This document shows, piece after piece, positions 1 to 7,598 of a stretch of DNA of 19,834 nt. The stretch is from Candidatus Nomurabacteria bacterium (GTDB lineage: Bacteria; Patescibacteriota; Minisyncoccia; Phycocordibacterales; SBAW01). Under the pieces are notes generated by a model. That model was not told the DNA's origin and did not search any database. It saw only the letters and a program-made list of their open reading frames with translations. The translations under genes and the position numbers were made by a program. The stretch lies in assembly GCA_943355135.1 (NCBI GenBank), contig CALREG010000010.1, positions 1 through 19,834 of the forward strand, given 5' to 3'. The first letter of the stretch is position 1; each line of letters starts with the position of its first letter.

Positions 1-523
1 AACCGTTTAAGTTGTGCGAGTACTTTATAAACTCTGCCTCCGTCGAGGTGCACATTTGAGTAAAGGGCGCAGGAGCAAGCACCGCGAGCACCTGCTGTGC
101 GGCCGCGCGATGGGCTTCATCGTCCTTGGAGAGCCCGATGATATTAGCGAACGGATGAGCTGCGTCATGGGCAGCCGTCGCTTCGCTTAAGAACTCCGGT
201 GAGTAGAGCAAAACTATTTGCGGATACGCCTCTTGCAGCTGCGTTGTAGTGCCGGGCAAAATGGTCGACTTCAAAACAGCAATCTTGCCCTTACCGACGA
301 GAGCGAGTGCGCTTTCTACGATACTTGCGTCAAAACCTTTCGGCGTAGTGGGAGTCGGCACCGCGATAAATACTATGTCACACTCTGCAATCTTGTCTTT
401 ATTGCCGATGTACTCGGGTTCTAGCGCGTAGCGCACGGTAGTAAACCCACGCGACTCAAAGTCGTTTGCGTAATTTTTGCCTATCCATCCCTGTCCGATA
501 AATCCTATTAGTGGTTTGTTCAT
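1..523 (-). CDS. Nucleotide-sugar dehydrogenase (UDP-glucose/GDP-mannose dehydrogenase family), 3' part beyond window
   Basis: The N-terminal ~174 residues are visible and the gene runs off the left edge. An NAD-binding glycine motif (GFIGQGWIGKNYA, residues 7-19) opens the protein. It is followed by FIAVPTPTTPKG, KSTILPGTTT, SPEFLSEATAAHD and EAEFIKYSHNLNG, which match the family motifs around the NAD site and the start of the helix linking the two domains. Enzymes of this family oxidise C6 of UDP-glucose or similar sugars to the uronic acid. The N-domain is unusually short: about 40 residues normally found between the second beta strand and the VxTP segment are missing, so the substrate cannot be assigned. 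The ATG at 523-521 overlaps the TGA of the upstream glycosyltransferase by 4 bases (ATGA), implying translational coupling. If it makes UDP-glucuronate, it would feed the decarboxylase at 3584-4522. Confidence 0.85.
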   Translation of the reverse strand, partial: MNKPLIGFIGQGWIGKNYANDFESRGFTTVRYALEPEYIGNKDKIAECDIVFIAVPTPTTPKGFDASIVESALALVGKGKIAVLKSTILPGTTTQLQEAYPQIVLLYSPEFLSEATAAHDAAHPFANIIGLSKDDEAHRAAAQQVLAVLAPAPFTQMCTSTEAEFIKYSHNLNG

Positions 524-1428
524 AGCGATTCTTTCCATGCCTTAACCCAAGCTTCTTTATTAAGCAGAGGCAATTGTAACCTACCTCGCTCCCCCATGCG
601 AAGCGTCTCGGCGACCGCCTCGGCAAGCTTCTCACGCGGGACCACGATGGCGCCGGCCTCTTTTGCAACCCCCACATCGCTCGCCACTACGGGCACCCCT
701 GCAGCAAGCGCTTCAACCATGCTCATCCCGAAGCTCTCGGCAGGTGATGTACATACAACTACGCCCGCCCGCACAAAGTATCCGAGCGGATCCTGCCAGC
801 CGGGGAATTCTACTGGTAAATTTTTTGCTTTTTCTTTGAGCATTGCCTCCATACTTCCTGCACCCAGCATCACGAGTTTTACATCCGGAACACTCTTTAG
901 TATTTCTAGTACCAAAAGCGGGTCCTTTTCTTTCTCAAAGCGGCCTATCCAGAGCACCATTCTTTCGGGAGTACGCTGGAGTCCCGTAAAACGGGACACG
1001 TCGATATATACCGGAAGCACCGTTATCTTGGCCTGCACACCCATACGATCAACCTGTGTTTTTATTTTTTCTGATACGACACGCACCGAGTCGGCATGGC
1101 GCAACACAATTTGTGCCAATATGTGTCGTAGAAAACTTTGTCCATACAAGTCGGCATGTACCTGCACGTTGAACCGCGCACCTGCTCGGCGAGCCACCTT
1201 CCATGCAACGAGCCCCACAAAAAACGGATCTTGCGCGCTGACCGTATCAAACTCTTCTTTTTTTGTCTCGCGCAGGATCCTCAGTGCAGCAGAAAGCTTA
1301 CCTTCACCTGCACGCGGCGTATACACCACATACCGCTCAACTGCGGCAGCCTGCAATGCTTGGCGAGCGCGGCCTTCAGCACTACCCATCGAGGCGCTCT
1401 GATGCGGTCCTATAACAAGGAGTTTCAT
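520..1428 (-). CDS. Glycosyltransferase family 4, short form
   Basis: A 302-residue GT-B fold glycosyltransferase of the GT4 type. The C-terminal nucleotide-sugar domain is clear: LWIGRFEKEKDP opens it, and the E-x7-E region reads ESFGMSMVEALAAGVPVVASDVG (about residues 232-254). The N-terminal acceptor domain is shortened, since usual GT4 proteins are 350-400 residues and this one lacks the common GG-loop start. It should transfer a sugar from a nucleotide donor to a cell-surface glycan or lipid carrier at the inner face of the membrane; donor and acceptor are unknown. It is the third glycosyltransferase in a minus-strand run. The start overlaps the stop of the upstream GT gene (ATGA at 1425-1428), and its stop overlaps the dehydrogenase start in the same way. 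Confidence 0.88.
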   Translation of the reverse strand: MKLLVIGPHQSASMGSAEGRARQALQAAAVERYVVYTPRAGEGKLSAALRILRETKKEEFDTVSAQDPFFVGLVAWKVARRAGARFNVQVHADLYGQSFLRHILAQIVLRHADSVRVVSEKIKTQVDRMGVQAKITVLPVYIDVSRFTGLQRTPERMVLWIGRFEKEKDPLLVLEILKSVPDVKLVMLGAGSMEAMLKEKAKNLPVEFPGWQDPLGYFVRAGVVVCTSPAESFGMSMVEALAAGVPVVASDVGVAKEAGAIVVPREKLAEAVAETLRMGERGRLQLPLLNKEAWVKAWKESL

Positions 1429-2429
1429 ATCTTTTTTGCGATAGCTAGTATCTCCTGCGCCATATCAGCCCACGAATGCGTGTATGAAAACTGCCGCAGT
1501 GTCTCCTGCGCGCGCGTGTATCGCCCAGCATCAAGCAACTCAGTAATAGCGGCAACAAGCGCCTCTTTGTTTTGAGTATCAATAAATATTCCCACACTGC
1601 CCAAGCGCTCTACGATGCCACTGTCTGCAGTACAAATAAACGGCTTGCCCGCCGCAAGCGCTTCGATAGCACTGTTCGGGTTTACCTCGCTCACCGACGG
1701 CACAATAACCGCATAACATTGTGCAATCCTCTCTGCATGCTCTGCGGCAGACAGCGTGCGCGTATCAAGTTCAATATCAGAATGCGTTTTTTTGACCTCC
1801 GCAAAAGCCGCGTGCAGGAGCGGCATATTTTTGAGCACGATGTCACGTCCTGCCGCCACAAATACTTTGTGCGTGGCAAGAGATACTGTTTGTACCGGCG
1901 GATACAAGTTTTCTACTATATGCGCGCGCTCCTGCGGAAAGCGGTATGCCCGTTGCCACAAGTCACGCTGCCAGTGGGTTGTAAACAAGAGCGCGTCGGT
2001 ATGGCGTAAGAGTAGGTGCGTCCCCCGCTGTATGAGCCGCTCTTTAAACGACAGCCAGCGTGGTGCGCTATAAAATTGAGAGAGTTTAATAAGCTGCTTC
2101 GTACGCTCAACATACGACTCCCACAAAAAGTCGCCGCCGATGCGCACGAGTAGTTTTGTGCGGCAGATTTTTGCAACCACGAGCGCCGGCAGACCGACAC
2201 TCCACGTATCAAGTGCAAGTACTGCATCGGCGCGCAGTACGCGCGGCAACAGGCGCAGTGCATATACCACATGCCGCACTCCCAGTGGCAAAAGGCGCTC
2301 GAGCGAACTGTAAGCGACAACCCGAACACTCGCGCCTTGTTTTATAAACTCTTGGCGCAGTGCGTGCGCATATTTTGCAGGCCCACCAATATCCGGTGGG
2401 TACAGCGGTGTAGCGAGTACTATCTTCAT
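1425..2429 (-). CDS. Glycosyltransferase family 4
   Basis: 334 residues when started at the ATG at 2429, whose product begins MKIVLATPLYPPDIGGPAKY, the classic GT4 N-terminal strand and glycine loop. The longer open frame to 2480 adds residues with no family character and would overlap the upstream gene, so it is rejected. The C-terminal half has the E-x7-E type segment SEVNPNSAIEALAAGKPFIC. Several His/Arg/Trp-rich segments in the N-domain suggest a membrane-associated acceptor site, which is inference. It lies 4 bases downstream of the preceding glycosyltransferase and overlaps the next one by 4 bases, so all three should be made from one message. Probable role: one sugar addition in assembly of a surface polysaccharide or glycan. 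Confidence 0.88.
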   Translation of the reverse strand: MKIVLATPLYPPDIGGPAKYAHALRQEFIKQGASVRVVAYSSLERLLPLGVRHVVYALRLLPRVLRADAVLALDTWSVGLPALVVAKICRTKLLVRIGGDFLWESYVERTKQLIKLSQFYSAPRWLSFKERLIQRGTHLLLRHTDALLFTTHWQRDLWQRAYRFPQERAHIVENLYPPVQTVSLATHKVFVAAGRDIVLKNMPLLHAAFAEVKKTHSDIELDTRTLSAAEHAERIAQCYAVIVPSVSEVNPNSAIEALAAGKPFICTADSGIVERLGSVGIFIDTQNKEALVAAITELLDAGRYTRAQETLRQFSYTHSWADMAQEILAIAKKI

Positions 2430-2433
2430 ATAG

Positions 2434-3525
2434 TTATACAAAAAGGCGGGCAAATATCCTCTCCCGCATGGCACGCGCAATCAGGCTCCAATCGTACTTT
2501 TGAGCCACCAGTCGCTTGGCATTTTCTATAACCCTCTGCGTATGCTCCGGGTTACTCAAAATAGCCTTAACCTGCAAGGCTATTTGGTCAGGGCTATCCT
2601 TGGCAACAGGCCACGCAACCTCGGGCGTTATATAGTCCTTCAGGCCCCCTTCCTGTGTCGTAATGATCGGAATACCCGCTGCCATCGCCTCAACAAACGA
2701 AGCCCCAAACCCTTCGCTGCGCGAGGGGCGCACATATATGTCGGCGGCATGGAGCAATGCAGGGAGCTTGGCGTGGCTTACAAATCCGAGCCACTCGATA
2801 CGACTCTCCACACCCAACTGGTGCGCAAGCGCTTTGAGATTCTTTTCTTCTGTACCTTCTCCTGCAATCTGGAATGTAACATCGGGCAGAAGTGCGAGCG
2901 CGCGGATAACATCGTCTATTGCATTTTTATGCACCAAGCGCGAGGAGGTAATGAGCACCGTACCTTCGTGCGCAACCTTCGGACCAGAAAATTTTTGCAC
3001 ATCCGCACCATTAGGCACGACGACCACTTCTCCGTCATAGCCCATGCGTGCTACCCATCCGGCCAAAAAAGTAGAGAGTGACGAGACGGCGGTAGCGTTT
3101 TTAAACCCTCTTTTCAGCAGAGGTAAAAATGGAAGCACGCGCAATCGCCCAAACATGTGTTGCTCGGTGTCGCCCTCCTGCAGAGTCAGTGCGTACGGCA
3201 GGCGTAAAAATAAAAGTGGTAGCACCATATATGACATCATCGCCCACGCGCCATCAAACTTTTCTTTGGCATGTAATTGTCGCGCTTTAAAAACTGCGCG
3301 CGGAATAAATAGTATTTTGGAAAAGTACGAAGAGTCGCCCCCGACCCGGTACACCTGCACGTTCCCTATTTTTTCTTCGGCCGCATCCGCACGCAAAAAA
3401 CGCATCGTGATCATATGAAACTCGATGTCTGAGATACGGTCGGTTATCTCTTTGATAGCCACCTCTGCCCCTCCTACCCGCGGGTAATAGGCGAGGCTAA
3501 AAATAAGGACTTTCTTCACATTCAT
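2434..3525 (-). CDS. Glycosyltransferase family 4, first of the GT run
   Basis: 363 residues from the ATG at 3525. The product starts MNVKKVLIFSLAYYPRVGGAE, a textbook GT4 start with the GGAE loop. An SD-like AGGTGG lies about 9 bases upstream (3535-3540 on the complementary strand). The ORF stays open to 3705, but that extension reads antisense-like through the end of the decarboxylase gene and is rejected. The C-domain contains SSRLVHKNAIDDVI, FQIAGEGTEE, WLGFVSHAKLPALLHAADIY and the SEGFGASFVEAMAAGIP signature with both catalytic-region glutamates. It begins only about 22 bases after the terminator of the decarboxylase gene. No promoter could be seen between them, so expression may depend on read-through or on a promoter inside the upstream gene. 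Confidence 0.9.
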   Translation of the reverse strand: MNVKKVLIFSLAYYPRVGGAEVAIKEITDRISDIEFHMITMRFLRADAAEEKIGNVQVYRVGGDSSYFSKILFIPRAVFKARQLHAKEKFDGAWAMMSYMVLPLLFLRLPYALTLQEGDTEQHMFGRLRVLPFLPLLKRGFKNATAVSSLSTFLAGWVARMGYDGEVVVVPNGADVQKFSGPKVAHEGTVLITSSRLVHKNAIDDVIRALALLPDVTFQIAGEGTEEKNLKALAHQLGVESRIEWLGFVSHAKLPALLHAADIYVRPSRSEGFGASFVEAMAAGIPIITTQEGGLKDYITPEVAWPVAKDSPDQIALQVKAILSNPEHTQRVIENAKRLVAQKYDWSLIARAMRERIFARLFV

Positions 3526-3548
3526 AAGGGTACCCCACCTATAACCAA

Positions 3549-3577
3549 AGAAAAAGGCCGCCCGTTGCGGGGCGGCC
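3549..3577 (-). terminator. Intrinsic terminator after the UDP-glucuronate decarboxylase gene
   Basis: On the minus strand an 8-bp perfect GC stem (GGCCGCCC/GGGCGGCC, arms 3570-3577 and 3556-3563, 6-nt loop) is followed by TTTTTCTTT. It starts 7 bases after the decarboxylase stop codon. Confidence 0.92.
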
Positions 3578-3583
3578 GAAGAG

Positions 3584-4522
3584 CTAGGCGAGCTCTTTAA
3601 AGTACTGAATCGTCTTCTGCAGACCCTCCCGCAGCTCCACCGTCGGCTGCCACCCGAGCACCTGCTTGGCTTTGGTGATGTCCGGCTGGCGCTGGCGAGG
3701 ATCATCCTGCGGGAGTGGTTGGTGGATGATCTTTGACTTGCTCCCCGTCAGCATGATGATGCGCTGTGCGAGTTCGAGCATCGTGAACTCGTTGGGGTTG
3801 CCGATGTTGATGGGGCCGGTCACTTCCGGACCTGTCGCCATCATGCGTATCATCGCCTCGACCAAGTCATCGACGTAGCAGAAGCTGCGCGACTGCTTTC
3901 CATCGCCGTAGATGGTGATGTCCTCGCCACGCAGTGCCTGCATGATGAAGTTGCTCACCACACGGCCGTCCTGCGGGTCCATGCGGGGCCCGTAGGTATT
4001 GAAGATACGCACCACTTTGATGCGCAGCTTATGCTGACGATGATAGTCGAAGAAGAGTGTCTCGGCACACCGCTTGCCTTCGTCGTAGCATGCCCGCGGA
4101 CCGATCGGGTTCACGTTGCCCCAGTACTCTTCGGTCTGCGGATGCACCGCCGGATCGCCGTACACCTCCGAGGTGGAAGCCTGCAGGATCTTGGCCCCAA
4201 TGCGCTTGGCGAGGCCCAGCATATTGATGGCGCCGATGACACTGGTCTTCGTGGTTGCCACCGGATCGTACTGATAGTGAATCGGCGACGCCGGACAGGC
4301 GAGGTTATAAATCTCATCCACCTTTTCCACCCCATAGAGCGGGATAGTGACGTCGTGGCGGATGAACTCGAACTTCGGGTTAGACAGGAGATGCGCGATG
4401 TTCTCCTTCCTGCCAGTGAAGAAGTTGTCCACCCCAATGACCTCGTGGCCTCCTGCAAGCGAGCGGTCACAGAGATGCGAGCCCAAGAATCCGGCTGCGC
4501 CGGTAACAAGAATACGTGACAT
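3584..4522 (-). CDS. UDP-glucuronate decarboxylase (UDP-xylose synthase), extended SDR
   Basis: 312 residues from the ATG at 4522, preceded by AAAGGA with good spacing; the open frame to 4567 lacks family sequence. It is a cytosolic NAD-dependent short-chain dehydrogenase/epimerase-type enzyme that converts UDP-glucuronate to UDP-xylose. TGAAGFLGSH (7-16) binds NAD, with D32 following. YNLACPASPIHYQYDPV (72-88) and NPIGPRACYDEGKR (138-151) are signature stretches of UXS enzymes. The catalytic set is S116/T117/E119 and Y146-x3-K150, followed by RIFNTYGPRM. It stands alone between its own promoter and terminator. Codon use is visibly richer in G+C at third positions than the glycosyltransferases downstream, which suggests higher expression or separate ancestry. 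Its product would supply xylose to the neighbouring glycosyltransferases (inference). Confidence 0.93.
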   Translation of the reverse strand: MSRILVTGAAGFLGSHLCDRSLAGGHEVIGVDNFFTGRKENIAHLLSNPKFEFIRHDVTIPLYGVEKVDEIYNLACPASPIHYQYDPVATTKTSVIGAINMLGLAKRIGAKILQASTSEVYGDPAVHPQTEEYWGNVNPIGPRACYDEGKRCAETLFFDYHRQHKLRIKVVRIFNTYGPRMDPQDGRVVSNFIMQALRGEDITIYGDGKQSRSFCYVDDLVEAMIRMMATGPEVTGPINIGNPNEFTMLELAQRIIMLTGSKSKIIHQPLPQDDPRQRQPDITKAKQVLGWQPTVELREGLQKTIQYFKELA

Positions 4523-4556
4523 GGGTGTTCCTTTCGTAAGAGCGAGGCTGGCACCA

Positions 4557-4584
4557 ATTAAACACAAAATGTGTTCTATGGCAA
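4557..4584 (-). promoter_or_regulatory. Promoter of the decarboxylase gene with palindrome in the spacer
   Basis: On the minus strand, TTGCCA (-35, 4584-4579) and TTTAAT (-10, 4562-4557) are 16 bases apart. The spacer contains the inverted repeat AACACA-AAA-TGTGTT (4561-4575, plus-strand reading). Its position between -35 and -10 is where a repressor operator would sit, but the binder is unknown. Confidence 0.5.
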
Positions 4585-4587
4585 GCC

Positions 4588-5781
4588 CTACTCCTCTATA
4601 TCAAACCCGTCGACCCTGAGCGAAGTTTCTTTTTGCAGTCGTTGCATATAGCGCACGCCGGCTACCCCGCCGCCCAGAAGTACGGCGAGCGCGGCGAGCG
4701 AGTAGCCCAAGGAAGAAGAGCCGCCGGTTTCTGTTTGTGGAAGTGATGCGGAAGTATCTACACCTAACACTTCTCCCTCCTCTGGCACTGGAGGAGCGCT
4801 TTTTTGAGCAGGTGGCGCGGATACTACCGAAGCAGGTGCCGCAACAAGCTCCTGTGCAGTCACCCGCTCTCCGCGCAGAGGAGACTCTGCCGCAACTATT
4901 GCAGAAGCCGCCACCGTGCTGTTTGGATATCGCAGAGTTGCTTGGGGCGTACCTTGTAATCCGGTAATCGCCGCGGCAAAACGAACACCCTCATGCGCAA
5001 GGACAATCGTACCTTCGGGCACCATATAACTCTTTTCGCCATCTACTAGAGACCACAGCCCTATATTAATTTCTTTTGCAGAATTGTTACGGATGAGGAG
5101 AGAACCGTCTCCCGCCGCTTCGAGTGACACGATCGCGCTCACGGCTTCCACGACAACACGGTCGATACCAGAAGAAAAGTTGTACGCGCCACTGACCGAC
5201 ACTGCATATCGCCCGGGGTATGCGTACACATGAAATACCTTTGCTCCTTCGGCTACCCCGCCGTCGCCGAAGTTCCAGACAAAACGCGCATCAGGAAGCG
5301 AAATATTCTGAGTGCTATACGCATTAGCGGAGAAATACGAGCCTCCTCCTGCCATAACCCGTGCGTCGGTCGTGATGCGGACTATTATTTGCGGTGGTCC
5401 CATACCGGACGCCTGCGACTGAGATTGTGTCGGTGTTTCTGTCTGCGTCTGGGTTTGTGCACTGCTGGTGGCGGTGGAGGTTTGCGTTTGCGCCTGTGAC
5501 GTACTGCCGACTGTAATAAAATTTTTGATGTTATTAAACGTTGCGGTGCCTATCCCGCTTACATTCATGATGTCCTCTATGTTTGTAAACGCGCCATTTT
5601 GAGTGCGGTAGTCGATGACTGCTTGCGCTTTGGAGGGCCCAATGCCGTTTAGGGTTTGGAGTGCTGTCGAGTCGGCGGTATTAATATTTATCAATTCGTC
5701 AGCGTACACCAACGACACCTGCAGAAGCGGGGCGAGTAATATAACTACCGCAAAAAAATTAGTGAGTGTTTTTTGGTTCAT
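4588..5781 (-). CDS. Secreted ComEA-like helix-hairpin-helix protein with PKD and lamin-tail domains, C-terminal membrane anchor
   Basis: 397 residues from the ATG at 5781; an in-frame TTG at 5790 is the alternative start. A signal peptide (hydrophobic FFAVVILLAPLLQVSLVYA) leads into a ComEA-type HhH pair (ININTADSTALQTLNGIGPS, then DIMNVSGIGTATFNNIKNF, about residues 28-88), a fold that binds duplex DNA. A Ser/Thr/Gln linker (about 92-125) is followed by a PKD-like domain (VWNFGDGG...YAYPGRYAVSVS). Next is a lamin-tail-like beta domain (IRNNSAKEINIGLWSLVDG). The C-terminus is LPQTETGG, a transmembrane helix and a basic stretch, similar to a sortase-anchored protein but with an imperfect LPxTG. 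It overlaps the upstream ATPase gene by 23 bases. Likely role: surface-held DNA binding, perhaps in DNA uptake; this is inferred from ComEA and the neighbour. Confidence 0.82.
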   Translation of the reverse strand: MNQKTLTNFFAVVILLAPLLQVSLVYADELININTADSTALQTLNGIGPSKAQAVIDYRTQNGAFTNIEDIMNVSGIGTATFNNIKNFITVGSTSQAQTQTSTATSSAQTQTQTETPTQSQSQASGMGPPQIIVRITTDARVMAGGGSYFSANAYSTQNISLPDARFVWNFGDGGVAEGAKVFHVYAYPGRYAVSVSGAYNFSSGIDRVVVEAVSAIVSLEAAGDGSLLIRNNSAKEINIGLWSLVDGEKSYMVPEGTIVLAHEGVRFAAAITGLQGTPQATLRYPNSTVAASAIVAAESPLRGERVTAQELVAAPASVVSAPPAQKSAPPVPEEGEVLGVDTSASLPQTETGGSSSLGYSLAALAVLLGGGVAGVRYMQRLQKETSLRVDGFDIEE

Positions 5782-7576
5782 CGACGTCAAGCATCTGACG
5801 GATGGTTTCGGGCGACAGTTCGTCTTTGGGTACAGATGGCTTTTTATGGCTCTCGGGCGCTACCTTGGTTAAGGCCTCTTTAAGACTTGAGGGGGTGCTT
5901 TTTGGAGGAACCGGGGCAGGTACAGCCACCAGAGGCTTGGTGCCCTGTACCTTAGCCAGCGCCTCGCGCAGGCTAGTAGGGCCCTCTAGGGGCGGTTTAG
6001 GCGGCTGTATGGGAGCTTGTGGACGAGGCTTTGTATGCTGTATCGGTGCGGGTGGTTTAGGCCTTTGTATGACCGGTGGAAGCAGAGTTTCTTTGAGTGC
6101 CTCCGGTGGGGGCATAGGGCTCTCTTCTTCTACTTTAGGCGCAGGCGCCCTAGTGGGGGCCGGCACTGGAGCAACAGGCTCCGGCGCGGGTTTTGGAGCA
6201 GGCGGGCGATACTCGGTGTGCACCACAGGCTTAGGAGCGGGCGCTTTGCCATATTTAGGCTTCGGCGGCTCGGGGACCACCGGGTCGGTCTTTTGCCACT
6301 CATCTATCACCCTTTCTACCTGTGCGCGCGCTTTGCCGTAGGTAGCACGCGAAGCGGCTATGACCGCGTCCACATGCCGCTCGGGTGGTGCATCAAACGG
6401 CGGGAGCGTAGTTGCGCTGAACGGCGGCGAGCCGACCCCGCGTATCATTAGTGTCAGATATATCTGAGCAAAGCCGAGGTTGACCAAGTCGGTCGCTTCG
6501 AATTGAGGTGAAAAAATAGTCTCGAGTGTCTCGGCATCAAAGGGCCCCACCCGAAAGGCGACCGTGGTGCCGACGTTGCCAAAGACGGCATCGCGCACCT
6601 CTTCCTCCATCTGCTCTACGTATTGGTGCGCAATGATGAGCCGCAGTTTATATTTGCGCGCCTCAGACAGGATGTCGGAGAAGCTTTCGTTGGCAAAGTT
6701 TTGGAACTCGTCTACGTACAAGTAAAACGATGGGAGGTCGCGCATCACCTCGGCCGGCACGTCGGCGCGCGACATCGCAGCCAAATAAATTTTGGTGACA
6801 ATCATGCTGCCAAGCAGGTTGGTGTTGACCTCGCCGACGCGGCCTTTAGAAAGGTTGATGATGACTATCTTCTTGTCATCCATCAGCTGGCGGAAGTCGA
6901 AGGACGACTTCGGCTGCCCCACAATGTTGCGGATAAGCGGATTGCTCGTAAACTGCCCTACTTTGTTTTGGATTGCGGGGGTGGCGTCTTGTGTGTAGCG
7001 GTCGGTATAGTTGGCAAACTCTTCTACCCAAAAACTCTTTACTATTGGGTCGGTAATATTTTCTACTACCTTTTTGCGGAAGGCTTTGTTGATGAGCATG
7101 CGGTTTACATCGAGCAGTGTCGCACCCTCATACTCCAGCAGCGCCATCAGCGTGTTGGAGAGTATGTACTCCATGCGCGCACTCCATGCATCTACCCAAA
7201 TTTTGCGAAAGGCCGAGAGCAACCCCGACACCACCAAGTGTCGCTTGTCGTAGCCGACATCCTCCATGATATTAAAAGCGATGGGGTGCTCGAGATCGAA
7301 GGGCGCAAAGTAAACTACGTCTTTGACGCGGTGTGCCGGCACGTACTCCATAATCCGATCGGCCGTAGAGCCGTGCGGATCGAGGAATGCCATCCCCTCG
7401 CCGTTGCGGATGTCTTGGATAGCCATGTTCTCCAGCATGGTGGACTTGCCCATGCCGGTCTTGCCGATGATGTACATGTGGCGCTCGCGGTCTTGGCGGC
7501 GGATACCGAAAGCCGCCTCTTTGCCGCGAGAGTTGGTCTGGGCAAAGTATGTTATTTGGTCGGGATTCTCAGGCAT
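5759..7576 (-). CDS. VirD4/TraD-like (type IV secretion, DNA-translocation) ATPase with proline-rich tail
   Basis: 605 residues with an ATG at 7576 and GGAGGT upstream (7589-7594 complement). Walker A is GKTGMGKST (about 38-46) and Walker B is FYLYVDEFQNFA (about 286-297), with DPHGSTADRI and IIAHQYVEQM typical of the TraG/VirD4 and HerA-like branch of AAA+ motors. No N-terminal membrane helices are present, unlike classical VirD4, so it would be a soluble or peripherally bound motor. Beyond about residue 400 the protein becomes low-complexity Pro/Lys/Ala, with a repeated short element (ALKETL, SLREALAKV, SLKEALTKV) that may be a partner-binding repeat. It sits in an operon with a secreted DNA-binding ComEA-like protein, so a role in moving DNA through the envelope is plausible but not shown. 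Confidence 0.87.
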   Translation of the reverse strand: MPENPDQITYFAQTNSRGKEAAFGIRRQDRERHMYIIGKTGMGKSTMLENMAIQDIRNGEGMAFLDPHGSTADRIMEYVPAHRVKDVVYFAPFDLEHPIAFNIMEDVGYDKRHLVVSGLLSAFRKIWVDAWSARMEYILSNTLMALLEYEGATLLDVNRMLINKAFRKKVVENITDPIVKSFWVEEFANYTDRYTQDATPAIQNKVGQFTSNPLIRNIVGQPKSSFDFRQLMDDKKIVIINLSKGRVGEVNTNLLGSMIVTKIYLAAMSRADVPAEVMRDLPSFYLYVDEFQNFANESFSDILSEARKYKLRLIIAHQYVEQMEEEVRDAVFGNVGTTVAFRVGPFDAETLETIFSPQFEATDLVNLGFAQIYLTLMIRGVGSPPFSATTLPPFDAPPERHVDAVIAASRATYGKARAQVERVIDEWQKTDPVVPEPPKPKYGKAPAPKPVVHTEYRPPAPKPAPEPVAPVPAPTRAPAPKVEEESPMPPPEALKETLLPPVIQRPKPPAPIQHTKPRPQAPIQPPKPPLEGPTSLREALAKVQGTKPLVAVPAPVPPKSTPSSLKEALTKVAPESHKKPSVPKDELSPETIRQMLDVDEPKNTH

Positions 7577-7598
7577 TTTCCCTATTGTACCTCCACTT

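Noticed and set aside
596..1402. Long plus-strand ORF (268 codons)
   Set aside because: Lies opposite the GT4 gene at 520-1428, and the product is Ser/Thr-rich with no motif; an antisense shadow.
5409..5505. Repetitive tract in the ComEA-like gene
   Set aside because: It encodes an in-frame Ser/Thr/Gln linker, an ordinary low-complexity spacer rather than a DNA repeat element.
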